From Corynebacterium sp. J010B-136 (GTDB lineage Bacteria; Actinomycetota; Actinomycetes; Mycobacteriales; Mycobacteriaceae), in assembly GCF_002967075.1 (NCBI RefSeq), contig NZ_PUGE01000010.1:21093-85092 (forward strand): 64,000 nt of DNA. The letters run 5' to 3'. The notes beneath the pieces are model-generated. The model saw only the letters and a list, made by a program, of their open reading frames with translations. It was not told the DNA's origin and did no database searches. Below, one piece after another: positions 7,649 to 18,114 of this stretch (the first letter of the stretch is position 1; every line of letters begins with the position of its first letter). The position numbers and the translations under genes were made by a program.

Positions 7649-9057
7649 TTCTTAGACTCCCACCATTTCAGCAACTCCGCAATAGCTTCGTCCCGCGACA
7701 GCGGGCCGACCTCGAGTCGCAAATCTTTCATGAAGGCCCACGCTTGACCAACTTCGGGGCCAGGCTTGAGATCTAGAATTTCCATGATCTCATTGCCATC
7801 CAAATCTGGACGGACCGCGGCGATGCCTTCTTTTTCTTGAATTTCCGCAATGCGCTCTACTAAATGATCATAGGTGCGTTGCAGGCGTCGCGCCTTACGT
7901 TCGTTGCGGGTCGTGCAGTCGGCGCGCACAAGCTTGTGTAGACGCGGCAGCAATTCACCGGCATCGTTGACGTAGCGGCGCACTGCAGAGTCCGTCCACT
8001 GGCCGTCGCCGAAACCGTGGAAGCGCATGTGCAAGCGCACTAGCTCGGAAATCTCCGAAATGGTTGCCTTTGGGTACTTCAGCTGACGCATACGGCGGCG
8101 AGCTAATTTCGCTCCCACAATCTCATGCTGGTGGAAGCTAACCTTGCCGTCGGTGACATCGCGGGTATCGGGCTTGCCGATGTCATGCAGCAGGGCTGCC
8201 CAACGCAGTACCAGATCGGGGCCGTCTTCTTCTTGTTCCATTGCTTGGCGAAGAACTGTTAGCGAGTGCGCGTAGACATCCTTATGCTGCGCATGCTCAT
8301 CTGGCTCCATGGCCATCGCAGGAATTTCGGGGAAGATGATCTGCGCCAGACCAGTCTCCACGAGCAGGTCGATGCCATCCCATGGCGCCGCGCCGAGGAT
8401 GAGCTTGTCCATCTCTACTTGGATGCGCTCAACAGTAATGCGACGGATTTCCTCAGCCATGTCGGTCATGGCTTTACGCACGCGATCGCTGACACCAAAT
8501 TCCAACTGAGATACAAAGCGCGCGGCACGCAGCATCCGCAGCGGGTCATCACGGAAAGAAAGCTCCGGGGCAGCCGGAGTGTCCATGATCCCCGCCTGCA
8601 AGTCCTTGAGACCTGCCATCGGGTCAAAGAATTCCCGGGTGTCATCGGCACGCAGCTCGATTGCCATGGCGTTGACTTTAAAGTCACGGCGAATCAAGTC
8701 ATCGTCAAGCGTGTTGCCAAACGTGACCTCCGGGTTACGGCTATCCCCGTCATAAAGATCAGCGCGGAAGGTAGTGATTTCAATCTGCTGGCCCTTGTAC
8801 ACCGCAGAGACCGTGCCAAACTCAATGCCAGTATCCCACGTTGTCTCCGCCCAGCCGTCCAAGATCTCATGAACAACCTCAGGCCGGGCATCAGTGGTGA
8901 AGTCTAGGTCATTACCCAAACGGCCCAACAAAGCATCACGAACGGAGCCACCTACTAAATAGAGGGAGTGTCCGCGGCGCGAAAATTCGGATATCAAGCC
9001 GGATAAAAGATCACTTAAGCCTGCAATGGTCGAGTCTGCACGGGCGAGAAGTCCCAT
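7645..9057 (-). CDS. pcnA: CCA tRNA nucleotidyltransferase
   Basis: An enzyme of about 470 residues that adds or repairs the 3' CCA of tRNA. The polymerase-beta-type head has LVGGSVRDALLGR then DLDFTTDARPE with the two metal-binding aspartates, followed by RRDFKVNAMAI. The RNA-binding middle part has FRDDPLRMLRAARF. A C-terminal HD domain has RWAALLHDIGKPDTR and LVRLHMRFH. The reading frame is open upstream to 9285 but that part overlaps the divergent Nudix gene and looks non-coding. I choose ATG 9057; GTG 9081 is the alternative. The enzyme matters here because tRNA-Ala at 49358 lacks an encoded CCA. Confidence 0.93.
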   Translation of the reverse strand: MGLLARADSTIAGLSDLLSGLISEFSRRGHSLYLVGGSVRDALLGRLGNDLDFTTDARPEVVHEILDGWAETTWDTGIEFGTVSAVYKGQQIEITTFRADLYDGDSRNPEVTFGNTLDDDLIRRDFKVNAMAIELRADDTREFFDPMAGLKDLQAGIMDTPAAPELSFRDDPLRMLRAARFVSQLEFGVSDRVRKAMTDMAEEIRRITVERIQVEMDKLILGAAPWDGIDLLVETGLAQIIFPEIPAMAMEPDEHAQHKDVYAHSLTVLRQAMEQEEDGPDLVLRWAALLHDIGKPDTRDVTDGKVSFHQHEIVGAKLARRRMRQLKYPKATISEISELVRLHMRFHGFGDGQWTDSAVRRYVNDAGELLPRLHKLVRADCTTRNERKARRLQRTYDHLVERIAEIQEKEGIAAVRPDLDGNEIMEILDLKPGPEVGQAWAFMKDLRLEVGPLSRDEAIAELLKWWESKK

Positions 9058-9109
9058 TAGCTGAGTGTCCTGTAAATCCACGCCTTGGAGTCTACTACGA
9101 TAAGCAGGG

Positions 9110-9694
9110 ATGACTAACCACGCTAACCGGAAGCGGCGCAAACGCCGCCCAGCGCAACGGCCGCAACGCCAGGCGCGCTCGACAAATAAAATGGTAACCC
9201 GCGATGAAACCTCAGCGGGTGGCTTAGTGGTGTCCGGATTAGCTGAGGCAGTCGGTGAAGACGGGGAAGTAGATCTCACCCGCATTTACGTCGCGCTAAT
9301 TGGCAGGCTTGATCGCCGCGGCCGCCTGTTGTGGTCCATGCCGAAGGGCCATGTCGAAGATGGAGAGCCCAAAGACCTCACCGCGCAGCGCGAGGTGTGG
9401 GAAGAAACTGGCATCCATGGAGAGGTTATCTCTGAGTTGGGTGTCATTGATTATTGGTTCGTCTCCGATGGCGTGCGCATTCACAAAACGGTGCACCACT
9501 TCCTCTTGCGCTTTGTCGATGGCATCTTAAATGACGAAGATCCTGAGGTCACCGAGGTGGCCTGGGTTCCAGTGGCCACGTTGATTGAGCATTTGGCCTA
9601 TGCCGATGAACGCAAGCTCGCGCGCTTGGCGCATGATCAGCTCCCGGATCTCGCACGAAAGGAAGCCGCAGCAGGAAGGGCAACCCCGCGGTGA
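9110..9694 (+). CDS. Nudix hydrolase
   Basis: A 194-residue hydrolase with a perfect Nudix box, G-x5-E-x7-REVWEETGI, at about residues 79-101, which binds the catalytic metal for nucleoside-diphosphate-linked substrates. The first 25 residues are very basic ([17 protein letters not shown]), possibly nucleic-acid binding. The equivalent gene in mycobacteria sits in the same place upstream of the DUF6049-MurJ pair, so the order is conserved, but the substrate is unknown. It is divergent from the CCA-adding enzyme gene and overlaps the next gene by four bases (GTGA). Confidence 0.92.
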   Translation: MTNHANRKRRKRRPAQRPQRQARSTNKMVTRDETSAGGLVVSGLAEAVGEDGEVDLTRIYVALIGRLDRRGRLLWSMPKGHVEDGEPKDLTAQREVWEETGIHGEVISELGVIDYWFVSDGVRIHKTVHHFLLRFVDGILNDEDPEVTEVAWVPVATLIEHLAYADERKLARLAHDQLPDLARKEAAAGRATPR

Positions 9695-11985
9695 TGACGG
9701 TGAGGTCAAGGCACTTTTTGTGGGATCTTCCCATAAAGCGCGCAGCGGGCATTTCCGCTGCCGCGGCTTTAACCATGCCTTTGGCACTTGGTGGTGTGCC
9801 GCTAGTTGAGCAGACGCCAACGGCGTCCGCTCAGGAATATGTCCAAGAAGATAGTGACGTAGCCGTTCAACACCCAGGCTGGGAGAGCCTGTCAACCCGC
9901 CGCGATGATCGCGTGGGCTTTGAGCTCACCACCAATCCGGGCAGCGTGGAGTTAGATGAGCGCTTCAATGTTGGGATGGAAATTTCCAATGACACCATGG
10001 GCACGCTGGAAAACCTTCAGGTTACGGCTCGTCGCGGCCCGCAGGTCACAGACGCCGAGTCAGCACAGCAACAGCTAGCACACGGGGATTTTCCCTATTA
10101 TGGCTCCACGGTATTCCCAGCGGCAATGGCACCGGGGGATAGCGCCACCGAAGATATTGATATCGCTGTCGGCTTAGAAGATGAAGCCACCTTGGCGATT
10201 ACTAACCCAGGTGTTTATCCCGTCATGTTGTCGCTAACAGGCACCCTCGATGGGGAGCCAGTTGCGCTTGCCGATGACCGCTTCTTGCTCACTGTCACCG
10301 ACGCCGATGGCCAGATTCCCGGTGCGGATGATTCATTTGCACCCTCGACTCTGATCTATCCCATTACTGCACAGACCAATATCGCGCCAGGAGAAACCGG
10401 CGATAGCCCGCTGGTGCTTAACGATGAATCCTTGGCCGAGCAATTAGCCAACGGTGGTCGTTTGGATCGCCTCGTTGATATCTACGAGGACCATAAGTTA
10501 GGCGATGGCGCCTGCGTCGCTATCGATCCGGCCCTTTTAGACACGGTGGATCGCATGAGTGAGGGCTATAACGTGGCCGATAAGCATCCGCCAATTGTTA
10601 AAGAGCGCAAACGCCTGCGCGATTCCTGGTTTGATAATGATGACTATGACGAAGGCGTTCCCGGCACCGGTGCTGCCGATGCCAAGCGCTGGGTCGAGCG
10701 TGTTTCACAGTTGAATTGTCTCATCGCGATGCCGTGGGCAAATACTGATCCCAATGCGGTCGCGCGCGTTAATAACAACTGGCTCAATGTTGAAGCCACC
10801 GAACGCGGTAAAGAAACCATTCGCGCAATTACGGGCAAAGAAGTTGCCTCTGATCTGATCGTCCCGGCGTCAGGTTATTCAGAAACCAAGACCGAAGTGC
10901 CTTTCTTAGTTGCGGATAACACCGGCTGGGAAGGTCAGGCAGCAACTTTCGACGCCAACCAAGCAGCGCTGCTGGCGCAAGCGGGCACGAGGCCCCAAAC
11001 CACCGCGTATACCGATCCGTGGCTGCGTTATGACTTCACCACGGATTCTGTGCATGCTCGCGATCTCTCAGCGGCATCGGCAGTCTTCTTGCAGGATGCC
11101 CGAGAAGGCGGAGAAGCAAACGGTGTTGATAACGGAAACACCGATGCTTCGCCGAATATTGTGAAGTTGCCGAATTACTTGGAGCCATCGACAGCCGAGG
11201 CGGTACTCGATGCCGTCGATAAGCTGCCCGAGCTACGCCCGCTTACTGAAGTAGAAATGCGCACTACCGATCAAGAGCCGGGTCTACCTATGGATAGCAC
11301 TGGGGTACAAGCGGTGTCTGACCCGGCGGCTTTTACTGATCCGGAAATCCAGCGCATCGCTCAGCAAGCTCGTTATACCGATGAGCTGACCATGATGATG
11401 GAAAATAGCGAATCCATCGCGATGACGCGTTATGGCTTTACCTTGCCGCTGCGCCGTGATTTGCTCGCAGCCCTGTCGATGACCAAGCGCGATTCCTTGC
11501 ACAGTCATGATGACGCGGTGAGCACTGCGAACCGCCGTTTGCAGGAAGATAACGTGGTGCTGCGCACATTGCGCGATGCGGTGAATTTGATCCCACCGGG
11601 CAATGTGTACACGCGTACCTCGGATTCCTCGCCGCTGCTGGTCGTAGCGGAAAATGCGTTGCCGTTGCCGGTGCGCGCGAAGTTGGAATATGACAGCAAT
11701 GACGCCGTTAGTTTGAACACGTCCGAAGACATCGTCATTCCGGCAAAAGGTTCGATTACGGTGTCATTAACCGCTTCCATGCCTGAGCGGCAGGAGCGAA
11801 CAAATATTTCTATGTGGCTCGCCACTGAAGACGGTGCGACAATCTCCGAGCCTGCCAACATCGCTGTGCAGACTCGAGGCGGTATCGTAAACATCTATGG
11901 CGCCGCCATAGCGTGTGCCTTGATCTTTGTCCTTGCCGTGGTGGTGAGGATTAGTCGGAAGAAGAAACGTGGACGACAAACCTAA
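9691..11985 (+). CDS. DUF6049-type membrane-anchored protein
   Basis: A 764-residue protein with a signal peptide (hydrophobic about 18-40, cleavage probably after ASAQ), a large extracellular part, and one C-terminal transmembrane helix (about 731-753) followed by basic residues (RKKKRGRQT). It is the counterpart of mycobacterial Rv3909, always next to murJ. Its role is unknown, but the location suggests cell-wall assembly at the membrane surface. Two possible starts are GTG 9691 and ATG 9694. The 3' end overlaps the murJ start by 17 bases, so the pair is translationally linked. Confidence 0.85.
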   Translation: MMTVRSRHFLWDLPIKRAAGISAAAALTMPLALGGVPLVEQTPTASAQEYVQEDSDVAVQHPGWESLSTRRDDRVGFELTTNPGSVELDERFNVGMEISNDTMGTLENLQVTARRGPQVTDAESAQQQLAHGDFPYYGSTVFPAAMAPGDSATEDIDIAVGLEDEATLAITNPGVYPVMLSLTGTLDGEPVALADDRFLLTVTDADGQIPGADDSFAPSTLIYPITAQTNIAPGETGDSPLVLNDESLAEQLANGGRLDRLVDIYEDHKLGDGACVAIDPALLDTVDRMSEGYNVADKHPPIVKERKRLRDSWFDNDDYDEGVPGTGAADAKRWVERVSQLNCLIAMPWANTDPNAVARVNNNWLNVEATERGKETIRAITGKEVASDLIVPASGYSETKTEVPFLVADNTGWEGQAATFDANQAALLAQAGTRPQTTAYTDPWLRYDFTTDSVHARDLSAASAVFLQDAREGGEANGVDNGNTDASPNIVKLPNYLEPSTAEAVLDAVDKLPELRPLTEVEMRTTDQEPGLPMDSTGVQAVSDPAAFTDPEIQRIAQQARYTDELTMMMENSESIAMTRYGFTLPLRRDLLAALSMTKRDSLHSHDDAVSTANRRLQEDNVVLRTLRDAVNLIPPGNVYTRTSDSSPLLVVAENALPLPVRAKLEYDSNDAVSLNTSEDIVIPAKGSITVSLTASMPERQERTNISMWLATEDGATISEPANIAVQTRGGIVNIYGAAIACALIFVLAVVVRISRKKKRGRQT

Positions 11986-14900
11986 ATCTCTGAGTTCGAC
12001 GGAGAAGCAGGACCAACCTGTTTCTCCGTCAAATGCTACTGCCCCTTCTGTCACGGAGGAAGACGCTGCCGCAACCGCTGTTGCCGCGGCCAATATTCCT
12101 GCGCTGAACAACGACGGAGGTTCTGAAGAAACCTCGCCGGAAGGGGGCTCTGAAGAAGCTGAAGGTTCCTCGGTCGGCTTGCGCCAACGCATCGTTGCGC
12201 CTTCGCCACCAGCTCCCGTACCGGAGCTGAAAAAGCCGGAGCCAGTACCGCCAGCGGTAGAGGATAAGTCAACGCTGAAATCAGCGCAGGCGACCCAAAC
12301 CAGTGACGGCGACGTCGTGCGCGCGACCGGCTCCATGGCGGTAGCGACGCTACTGTCACGCATCACGGGCTTTATCCGCAACGTGCTCATTGGTTCTTCT
12401 TTGGGTGCGGCGATTGCATCGGCGTTTACGACAGCAAACCAGCTGCCCAACCTGATTACGGAAATCGTCCTCGGCGCCGTGTTGACCTCGCTTGTGGTCC
12501 CGGTGCTGGTGCGTGCGGAAAAGGAAGACGCCGACCACGGCGAAGCCTTCGTGCGAAGACTGTTTACCCTGGCAGTCACGCTGCTGGGGGCTATTACCTT
12601 GCTGTCCATTGTCTTCGCGCCTCAACTGGTGAAGATGATGCTGCCGGAAACCGGCCAGGTCAACACCACGCAAGCAACAAGTTTTGCCTATCTGCTGCTC
12701 CCGCAGATCTTCTTCTATGGCCTGTTTGCGCTGTTCCAAGCAGTGCTCAACACCAAGCACATCTTTGGCCCCGCGGCCTGGGCGCCAGTGGCTAATAACG
12801 TCATTTCTATCTCAGTCTTGCTGGCTTATCAGTTTGTTCCCGGCCAGCTCAATGCCGCTGAAGCATCTCCAGTAACAGATCCACACGTGCTGCTACTGGC
12901 TGCTGGTACCACCTTGGGTGTGATTATCCAGTGCGCGATTTTGATGCCTTATATCAAAAAGGCCGGCATCAATATCAAGCCTTTGTGGGGCCTGGATGCA
13001 CGCTTAAAGCAGTTCGGAAACATGGCGATTGCCATTGTTGCCTACGTGGCAATTTCCCAATTCGGCTACATCGTCACCTCCCGTATCGGCGCGCTTGCCG
13101 ATGAAGCAGCACCGTTTACTTACCAGCAAGCATGGCTGCTTTTGCAGGTTCCCTACGGCATCATTGGCGTCACTTTGCTCACGGCGATTATGCCAAGGCT
13201 CTCGCGCAACGCTGCCGAAGGTGACGTCAAGGCCGTCGTTCGCGACCTGACTTTGGGCACCAAACTGACCTTTATTGCGCTGATTCCAATCGTCATTTTC
13301 ATGACTGCTTTTGGCGTTCCGATTGCGCGCGGGCTCTTCCAGTACAATAATTTCTCCGCCGATGACGCCGAGCTTTTGGGACTTACGCTGTCGTTCTCGG
13401 CGTTTACGCTGATTCCTTATGCCTTGGTGCTTTTGCACCTGCGCGTGTTCTACGCGCGTGAAGAAGCTTGGATTCCGACCTATATTATTGCCGGCACCAT
13501 CTTCACCAAGGTTGTGTTGACCATGCTCTCACCACTGGTGGCAGGTTCTCCTGAGCGCGTGGTTATTTTGCTCGCGGCCTCCAACGGCTTCGGTTTCATT
13601 GCCGGTGCCGTCATCGGTGCTTTCTTGCTGCGTCGCAAGCTGGGCAACCTCGGTGGCAAGGAAGTTATGTCCACTACCTACTGGGCTGTGGGCGCTTCCC
13701 TGGTCGGCTTGGTGCCTTCTGCGCTGCTGATGTGGCTGATGAACTGGCTGCTGCCAGATTCTGTTCCGAGCGTGGTCTTCTTACTGCTGCTCGCGATTGT
13801 TGGCGTCATCTTCGTGATCACCACCGGTGTGGTCTTGGGTCGCTCGAGCTTGCCGGAGGTTGTCAACCTGGGCCGCGCGCTGCAGAGGATCCCTGGTCTC
13901 AGCCGTTTCATCCGCGTGCGCACCGAAGATGGCATCAACGTGGAAGCACCAGAGATGGCCGAAATCCAGCCTATCTACGGCCTGGATGCATTCAACTCTT
14001 CGCCAGTTCCACCACCAATGTCCGCAGGTATTGTGCGCGGCCCACGCTTGGTCCCTGGTGCACCAGTTTCCGATGGCCGCTTCCGCCTGCTGCGTGACTG
14101 CGGTTCCGTCCCAGGTGCACGCTTCTGGCAAGCCCGGGAGCAAGATACGGGTCGCACCGTGGCTCTCACATTCGTTGACACCACCTCCCAGGCACCGCTG
14201 GCGCCAGCTCCTCCAGCAGAGGCAGCACGTCGTTCAGCGCTGGTATCGCGCAATACCCGCAAGCTTGCTGAGCTCAACCTCGACACCATGCCAACCGGTG
14301 TGGAAATCTTGGGCTACCGCTCAGGTTGCTTGGTTGTAGCGGACTGGGTCGAGGGCTCTGATCTGGCAACCGTTGCCGAGTCCGGCAGCTTGGATCCGCA
14401 CGCTGTAGCTCGCGCACTGGCGCCACTGGTGGAGGATTCCGCCACCGCTCACGAAGAAGGGCTTGCGGTAGGTATTGATAACCGTTCCCGCATCCGCATT
14501 TCCACCGATGGGGTAGCGGTGCTGGCTTTCCCGGCAGTGCTTAATGAGGCGACTGAAGAGACCGACCGCAAGTCTTTGTCTTCTGCACTTCGCTTGCTTG
14601 TCGATGCTTCCACTCCAACCCCACAGGTTCTGGTGGACTTAGGCGATAAGGACGCGGATCATTCCCTCGAAGAAATCGCCGCTGGTTTGCGGGATTACGC
14701 ACCAGTAGAGACTGATGAGCAAGAAGAGCAAGAGCCGGTTGAGGCGCTTCCTATGCCAGAAGAGCCGCTGGCGCGACAGGATATCCCGGAGGAAACCGCA
14801 GGCTTTGGCGCCCGCAGCTATACGCGCGTAGGTGCGATTGTCGTTGGTACCGCAGTGATCTTCTTCGTGGTCTTGATGGCTGCGTTGACCACCTGGATCA

Positions 14901-15454
14901 CTTCTTTGATCGGCAAGGATTCAGAGGCCAACCCAGTGGCAAGTGCACCGCTGGAAAGCCAAGAATCTGCAGAGCCAACGCTGGCAACTTCACCGCCGGT
15001 GATGCTACCGATGGCCTCCGCCATTGAGGTCCCTACTGGCCGCATCGTAGGTGAGGCTGTCGATGATGACCGCGACACCGCTTGGACCGGCGATGAAACC
15101 GGCTTGGGAATCGTGGTTACTTCAGAAAACTCCGCACAACTGCGTGATGTCTTGATCTCCCATCAGGGGTCGTCTGGGGCAGAAGTTGTCATCTATGGCG
15201 CCAACGCTGCTGACTTCACCGCGTCGCAGTTCAACGCTGATGAGCTCACGCAGCTGGGCGAAGGCACGCTCTCGCGTGGTCGTACTGCCATCGACTTGGA
15301 AGAGGATCCAACCTCTTATGACTCGGTGATTGTGTGGGTAACCAAACTTCCTTCCGATGATGAAATCAACGTAACGGAAGTACAGCTGACCGGAGTTATC
15401 ACCGGTGCTGGTTCTACCGACAACCCGGAAGAAGCAGTAGGCGAAGAAAGCTAA
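11969..15454 (+). CDS. murJ: Lipid II flippase MurJ with pseudokinase domain
   Basis: An 1161-residue membrane protein. Residues 1-110 are a cytoplasmic, Glu/Pro/Ala-rich tail. Residues about 113-640 are the MurJ (MviN) multi-helix flippase (VATLLSRITGFIRNVLIGSSLG at its start) that moves lipid II across the membrane. Residues about 695-900 resemble a protein-kinase fold without catalytic residues, as in mycobacterial MviN, where the phosphorylated domain binds FhaA. A single transmembrane helix lies at about 952-976, and an extracellular beta-rich domain at about 1010-1150. The start is GTG 11969, inside the preceding gene. A strong hairpin follows at 15474. Confidence 0.95.
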   Translation: MDDKPKSLSSTEKQDQPVSPSNATAPSVTEEDAAATAVAAANIPALNNDGGSEETSPEGGSEEAEGSSVGLRQRIVAPSPPAPVPELKKPEPVPPAVEDKSTLKSAQATQTSDGDVVRATGSMAVATLLSRITGFIRNVLIGSSLGAAIASAFTTANQLPNLITEIVLGAVLTSLVVPVLVRAEKEDADHGEAFVRRLFTLAVTLLGAITLLSIVFAPQLVKMMLPETGQVNTTQATSFAYLLLPQIFFYGLFALFQAVLNTKHIFGPAAWAPVANNVISISVLLAYQFVPGQLNAAEASPVTDPHVLLLAAGTTLGVIIQCAILMPYIKKAGINIKPLWGLDARLKQFGNMAIAIVAYVAISQFGYIVTSRIGALADEAAPFTYQQAWLLLQVPYGIIGVTLLTAIMPRLSRNAAEGDVKAVVRDLTLGTKLTFIALIPIVIFMTAFGVPIARGLFQYNNFSADDAELLGLTLSFSAFTLIPYALVLLHLRVFYAREEAWIPTYIIAGTIFTKVVLTMLSPLVAGSPERVVILLAASNGFGFIAGAVIGAFLLRRKLGNLGGKEVMSTTYWAVGASLVGLVPSALLMWLMNWLLPDSVPSVVFLLLLAIVGVIFVITTGVVLGRSSLPEVVNLGRALQRIPGLSRFIRVRTEDGINVEAPEMAEIQPIYGLDAFNSSPVPPPMSAGIVRGPRLVPGAPVSDGRFRLLRDCGSVPGARFWQAREQDTGRTVALTFVDTTSQAPLAPAPPAEAARRSALVSRNTRKLAELNLDTMPTGVEILGYRSGCLVVADWVEGSDLATVAESGSLDPHAVARALAPLVEDSATAHEEGLAVGIDNRSRIRISTDGVAVLAFPAVLNEATEETDRKSLSSALRLLVDASTPTPQVLVDLGDKDADHSLEEIAAGLRDYAPVETDEQEEQEPVEALPMPEEPLARQDIPEETAGFGARSYTRVGAIVVGTAVIFFVVLMAALTTWITSLIGKDSEANPVASAPLESQESAEPTLATSPPVMLPMASAIEVPTGRIVGEAVDDDRDTAWTGDETGLGIVVTSENSAQLRDVLISHQGSSGAEVVIYGANAADFTASQFNADELTQLGEGTLSRGRTAIDLEEDPTSYDSVIVWVTKLPSDDEINVTEVQLTGVITGAGSTDNPEEAVGEES

Positions 15455-15473
15455 TCACAGCTTTTGCACCTTT

Positions 15474-15520
15474 AGCCGGCTTGAAGCTTAAGAGAAAACT
15501 CTTGCTTCATGCCGGCTTTA
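15474..15520 (+). terminator. Terminator after murJ
   Basis: Long interrupted stem: AGCCGGC (15474-15480) with GCCGGCT (15511-15517), TGAAGC with GCTTCA inside, and AAGAG-AAAA-CTCTT at the tip, followed by TTA. Confidence 0.8.
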
Positions 15521-15604
15521 GTATTTGCTACTAGGATTGGTGGCGCGGCCTCCCAAACCGTGGGGGAGGCTGGTGGATTCTGATTGGTTGTTATTGCAAT
15601 TTCC

Positions 15605-15632
15605 GACGAGTTGAAAGTAATTTCAACTCGTC
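15605..15632. promoter_or_regulatory. 12-bp inverted repeat upstream of yceI
   Basis: GACGAGTTGAAA at 15605-15616 and its exact complement at 15621-15632 are separated by GTAA. It lies about 35 bp upstream of the -35 of the yceI-family promoter, so it may be an operator; size and AT-rich centre fit MarR- or TetR-type sites. The rest of the 318-bp interval between murJ and yceI holds only the terminator and the promoter. Confidence 0.6.
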
Positions 15633-15665
15633 TACCTGCAATTTCAAAATATTTTTAGTTAAAGG

Positions 15666-15694
15666 TTGACGTATCATGCAACTGGTGCCATAAT
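15666..15694 (+). promoter_or_regulatory. Housekeeping promoter of yceI-family gene
   Basis: TTGACG at 15666-15671, a 17-bp spacer, and CATAAT at 15689-15694, close to the sigma-70/SigA consensus. It leaves a leader of roughly 70 nt before the ATG at 15773. Confidence 0.7.
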
Positions 15695-15772
15695 AGTTGT
15701 TGTTGCGTCAACAAAGGTTGATGCTAAGGCTTGAATCGCAACGCATTTGAAATGACTACTTAGGAGTACACA

Positions 15773-16309
15773 ATGTCTAACTTCACCGGTTCTTACACCC
15801 TGGACCCAACCCACACCATCATCGGTTTCGTAGCTCGCCACGCAATGGTTACCAAGGTTCGCGGCAAGTTCAACGAGTGGGATGCCACCATTGAAATCGC
15901 TGACACCCCAGCAGATTCCAACATCGAGGTTGTAGTTAAGACCGCTTCCGTGGACACCGGCAACGCTGACCGTGACGGCCACGTTCGCGCTGATGACTTC
16001 TTCAACTCCGAAGAATTCCCAGACATGATCTTCAAGGCAACCGACTTCAACATCGATGAGAACGGCAACGGCACCCTGACCGGCGACCTGACCATCCGTG
16101 AAACCACCAAGTCTGTCACCTTGGATGTAGAGACCGAGGGTATTGCTGAGGACCCATTCGGCAACACCCGCGTCGGCTTCGAAGCTTCCACCAAGATCGA
16201 CCGCACCGAGTTCGGCCTGAAGTTCAACGCTCCACTAAACACCGGCGGTGTCCTGGTTTCTGAAAAGGTCACCATCGAGATCGAGGGTTCTGCAATCAAG
16301 AACGCTTAA
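15773..16309 (+). CDS. YceI family protein
   Basis: A 178-residue protein of the YceI family, a lipocalin-like barrel that binds an isoprenoid chain in characterised relatives. Family features: the N-terminal YTLDPTHTIIGFVARHAMVTKVRGKF, the middle FPDMIFKATDF, the GDLTIRETTKSVTLDVE segment, and FGLKFNAPLNTGGVLVSEKV near the end. It has no signal peptide, so it is predicted cytoplasmic. Codon use is strongly biased (ACC, GGC, AAG), and it has a near-consensus promoter and ribosome binding site (AGGAG), so it is probably well expressed. It is monocistronic with its own terminator. Confidence 0.95.
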   Translation: MSNFTGSYTLDPTHTIIGFVARHAMVTKVRGKFNEWDATIEIADTPADSNIEVVVKTASVDTGNADRDGHVRADDFFNSEEFPDMIFKATDFNIDENGNGTLTGDLTIRETTKSVTLDVETEGIAEDPFGNTRVGFEASTKIDRTEFGLKFNAPLNTGGVLVSEKVTIEIEGSAIKNA

Positions 16310-16320
16310 GTTAAAACCTT

Positions 16321-16366
16321 AAAAAGGTCGTGCTGTCGGATTTTCTCCGACAGCACGACCTTTTTC
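16321..16366. terminator. Bidirectional terminator
   Basis: A 20-bp stem (16321-16340 with its complement from 16346) around TTTTC, with an A-run before and a T-run after. It serves both the yceI-family gene and the convergent ABC transporter gene. Confidence 0.95.
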
Positions 16367-16380
16367 AATTACTCCCTAAA

Positions 16381-18114
16381 CTACACAGCCCAGGCTTGCC
16401 AGAGCTTTTCATACACCCCACCAAGTGTGCGCAGCTGCTCATGCGTGCCGGATTCTTTAATGCTGCCGGCCTCCATCACAATGATGCGATCAGCATCGGC
16501 AGCCTGATCCAGGCGGTGGGCCACTGTCAGGCACCCACGATCTTTGACTACAACCCGGGCTGCTTCTTCCAAACGCTGCGCCTGATCCGAACCAGCTTCT
16601 GCGGTCGCTTCATCTAAAATCACTAATTCTGGATTGGCGAGCTCCACGCGCGCCAAAGCCAGCATCTGGCTTTCAACCGCACTGAGACCAAATCCGCCGT
16701 CACCGATGACAGTTTGAAGTCCCTGGGGCAAGCGGTCAATCCAAAAATCCCCCACGGTAGAAAGTGCTGTGCGGACTTCTTCATCACTGGCATCAGGTTT
16801 AGCCATGCGCACATTGTCAATCACAGTGCCGCGGAAACAGTGCATTTCTTGGCTGACCATCGCGATGACACCGCGCAGCTGACTCGGCTCAATATCAGCA
16901 ATATTTTTGTCATTTAGCTCCACGGTACCGTCAGTGGGGGTCAATAGCCCCGCCGCGATCAACGCCAACGTGCTCTTGCCGGCACCTGTGGCACCAACAA
17001 TGGCAATATGCTCACCCGGTGAAATGTGCAGACTCACCTTATCGATGACGGGAAGCTCGTCGAAGGCGTGGGAGACATCGACAAGCGAAAGCGTTGCGTG
17101 CTGTGGTGCTGCAACCGTTCCGGGCGTGCGTGCCTGCGCGGTGTCGATAACCCCAACCATGCGGATCAACGACGCGGCCGCCGATTGAATATCGGCAAAC
17201 ATGCCCACCACGATGCCAATCGGTCCGAAAAGCCGGTGGAAGATCAATGCCGCAGTAGAAACCGCACCGACCGTGACAAGATCTTGAGTGACCAGGTAAA
17301 AGCCCATGCCCAAAATAGCAATCAGCGTTATGCACTCTGCGCGGTTATTGCGGGAAAAGGCCCAGGTGACAAACCGGAATACCGCAATCGAGATATCCCG
17401 CGCCTTGCCTGAAGCCTGGTTGATGCGCGCAAGCTCCACCGGTTCTGCGTGGTAGGCGCGCAAGGTTGAAGCACCTTCCACAGCACCCAGCAGGCGTTGC
17501 GTGCGAACACCAAAAGCTTCGCGTTCTTGGGTATACATAGGACCCGACCTGGGCAAGTAGACGCGCAAAGTTGTCCAATACAAGGGGATAGCGATTAACC
17601 CGATCAGCCCTAAACGCCAATCCACCGCGGTCATGCCGACGGCAGAGACAATCACCGTGAAACCAGCTTGGATGACCATCGGCATAACCGAGCTCGCCGC
17701 CGTGGATACTTCCCGGGAGTCATCAGCAACACGTGAGACCAAGTCACCGCGACCGGCACGTTCTACGGTATCTGAATTCAAGGTCAATGCCGCATCCAGT
17801 ACCGATTCACGCAAGTTGGCGATGGCTGGTTCTAGAACCCGCGCCAGCAACACATTGCCCCACCAAGTGCCCAATGCTGCGATGATGCCGCCGACCACGA
17901 TAAGCAAGCAATACCCGAGTACTTGACGGAAATCTGGGGTGATGAGCAATTTGTCGACTACGACGCCGACTGCCCACGGGCCGATCAGCCCGCAAATCGC
18001 AGTAACTAAACCCAAGACCAGTACGCCAAGCAGGCGAAGCCGGTAGGGTTTGAGCTGGTCAAACGCGATCTTGAAAGCGTGCTTGGGGCGCGCTGAGGCT
18101 AAAATAGTGCTCAT
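16381..18114 (-). CDS. ABC exporter half with intact Walker motifs
   Basis: A 577-residue fused transmembrane-ATPase half-transporter of the ABC exporter type. Residues 1-320 are the six-helix membrane domain. The ATPase domain has Walker A GATGAGKS (374-381), Q-loop VSQEMHCF, Walker B LVILDEA (497-503) and the H-loop His533. Its signature motif is degenerate: LSAVES at 477-482 instead of LSGGQ. The partner encoded just upstream has a good LSGGQ but no Walker A, so the two halves complement each other to make one ATP site. The gene follows its partner directly (TAAATG). The substrate is unknown; drugs, lipids or peptides are possible. Confidence 0.93.
   Translation of the reverse strand: MSTILASARPKHAFKIAFDQLKPYRLRLLGVLVLGLVTAICGLIGPWAVGVVVDKLLITPDFRQVLGYCLLIVVGGIIAALGTWWGNVLLARVLEPAIANLRESVLDAALTLNSDTVERAGRGDLVSRVADDSREVSTAASSVMPMVIQAGFTVIVSAVGMTAVDWRLGLIGLIAIPLYWTTLRVYLPRSGPMYTQEREAFGVRTQRLLGAVEGASTLRAYHAEPVELARINQASGKARDISIAVFRFVTWAFSRNNRAECITLIAILGMGFYLVTQDLVTVGAVSTAALIFHRLFGPIGIVVGMFADIQSAAASLIRMVGVIDTAQARTPGTVAAPQHATLSLVDVSHAFDELPVIDKVSLHISPGEHIAIVGATGAGKSTLALIAAGLLTPTDGTVELNDKNIADIEPSQLRGVIAMVSQEMHCFRGTVIDNVRMAKPDASDEEVRTALSTVGDFWIDRLPQGLQTVIGDGGFGLSAVESQMLALARVELANPELVILDEATAEAGSDQAQRLEEAARVVVKDRGCLTVAHRLDQAADADRIIVMEAGSIKESGTHEQLRTLGGVYEKLWQAWAV

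Noticed and set aside
9058..9285. N-terminal extension of the CCA-adding enzyme
   Set aside because: It overlaps the start of the divergent Nudix gene and has the Arg/Cys-rich composition of antisense reading. The family start is near 9057.
10699..10715. parS half-site TGTTTCAC in the DUF6049 gene
   Set aside because: The second half does not match, so the palindrome is not present.
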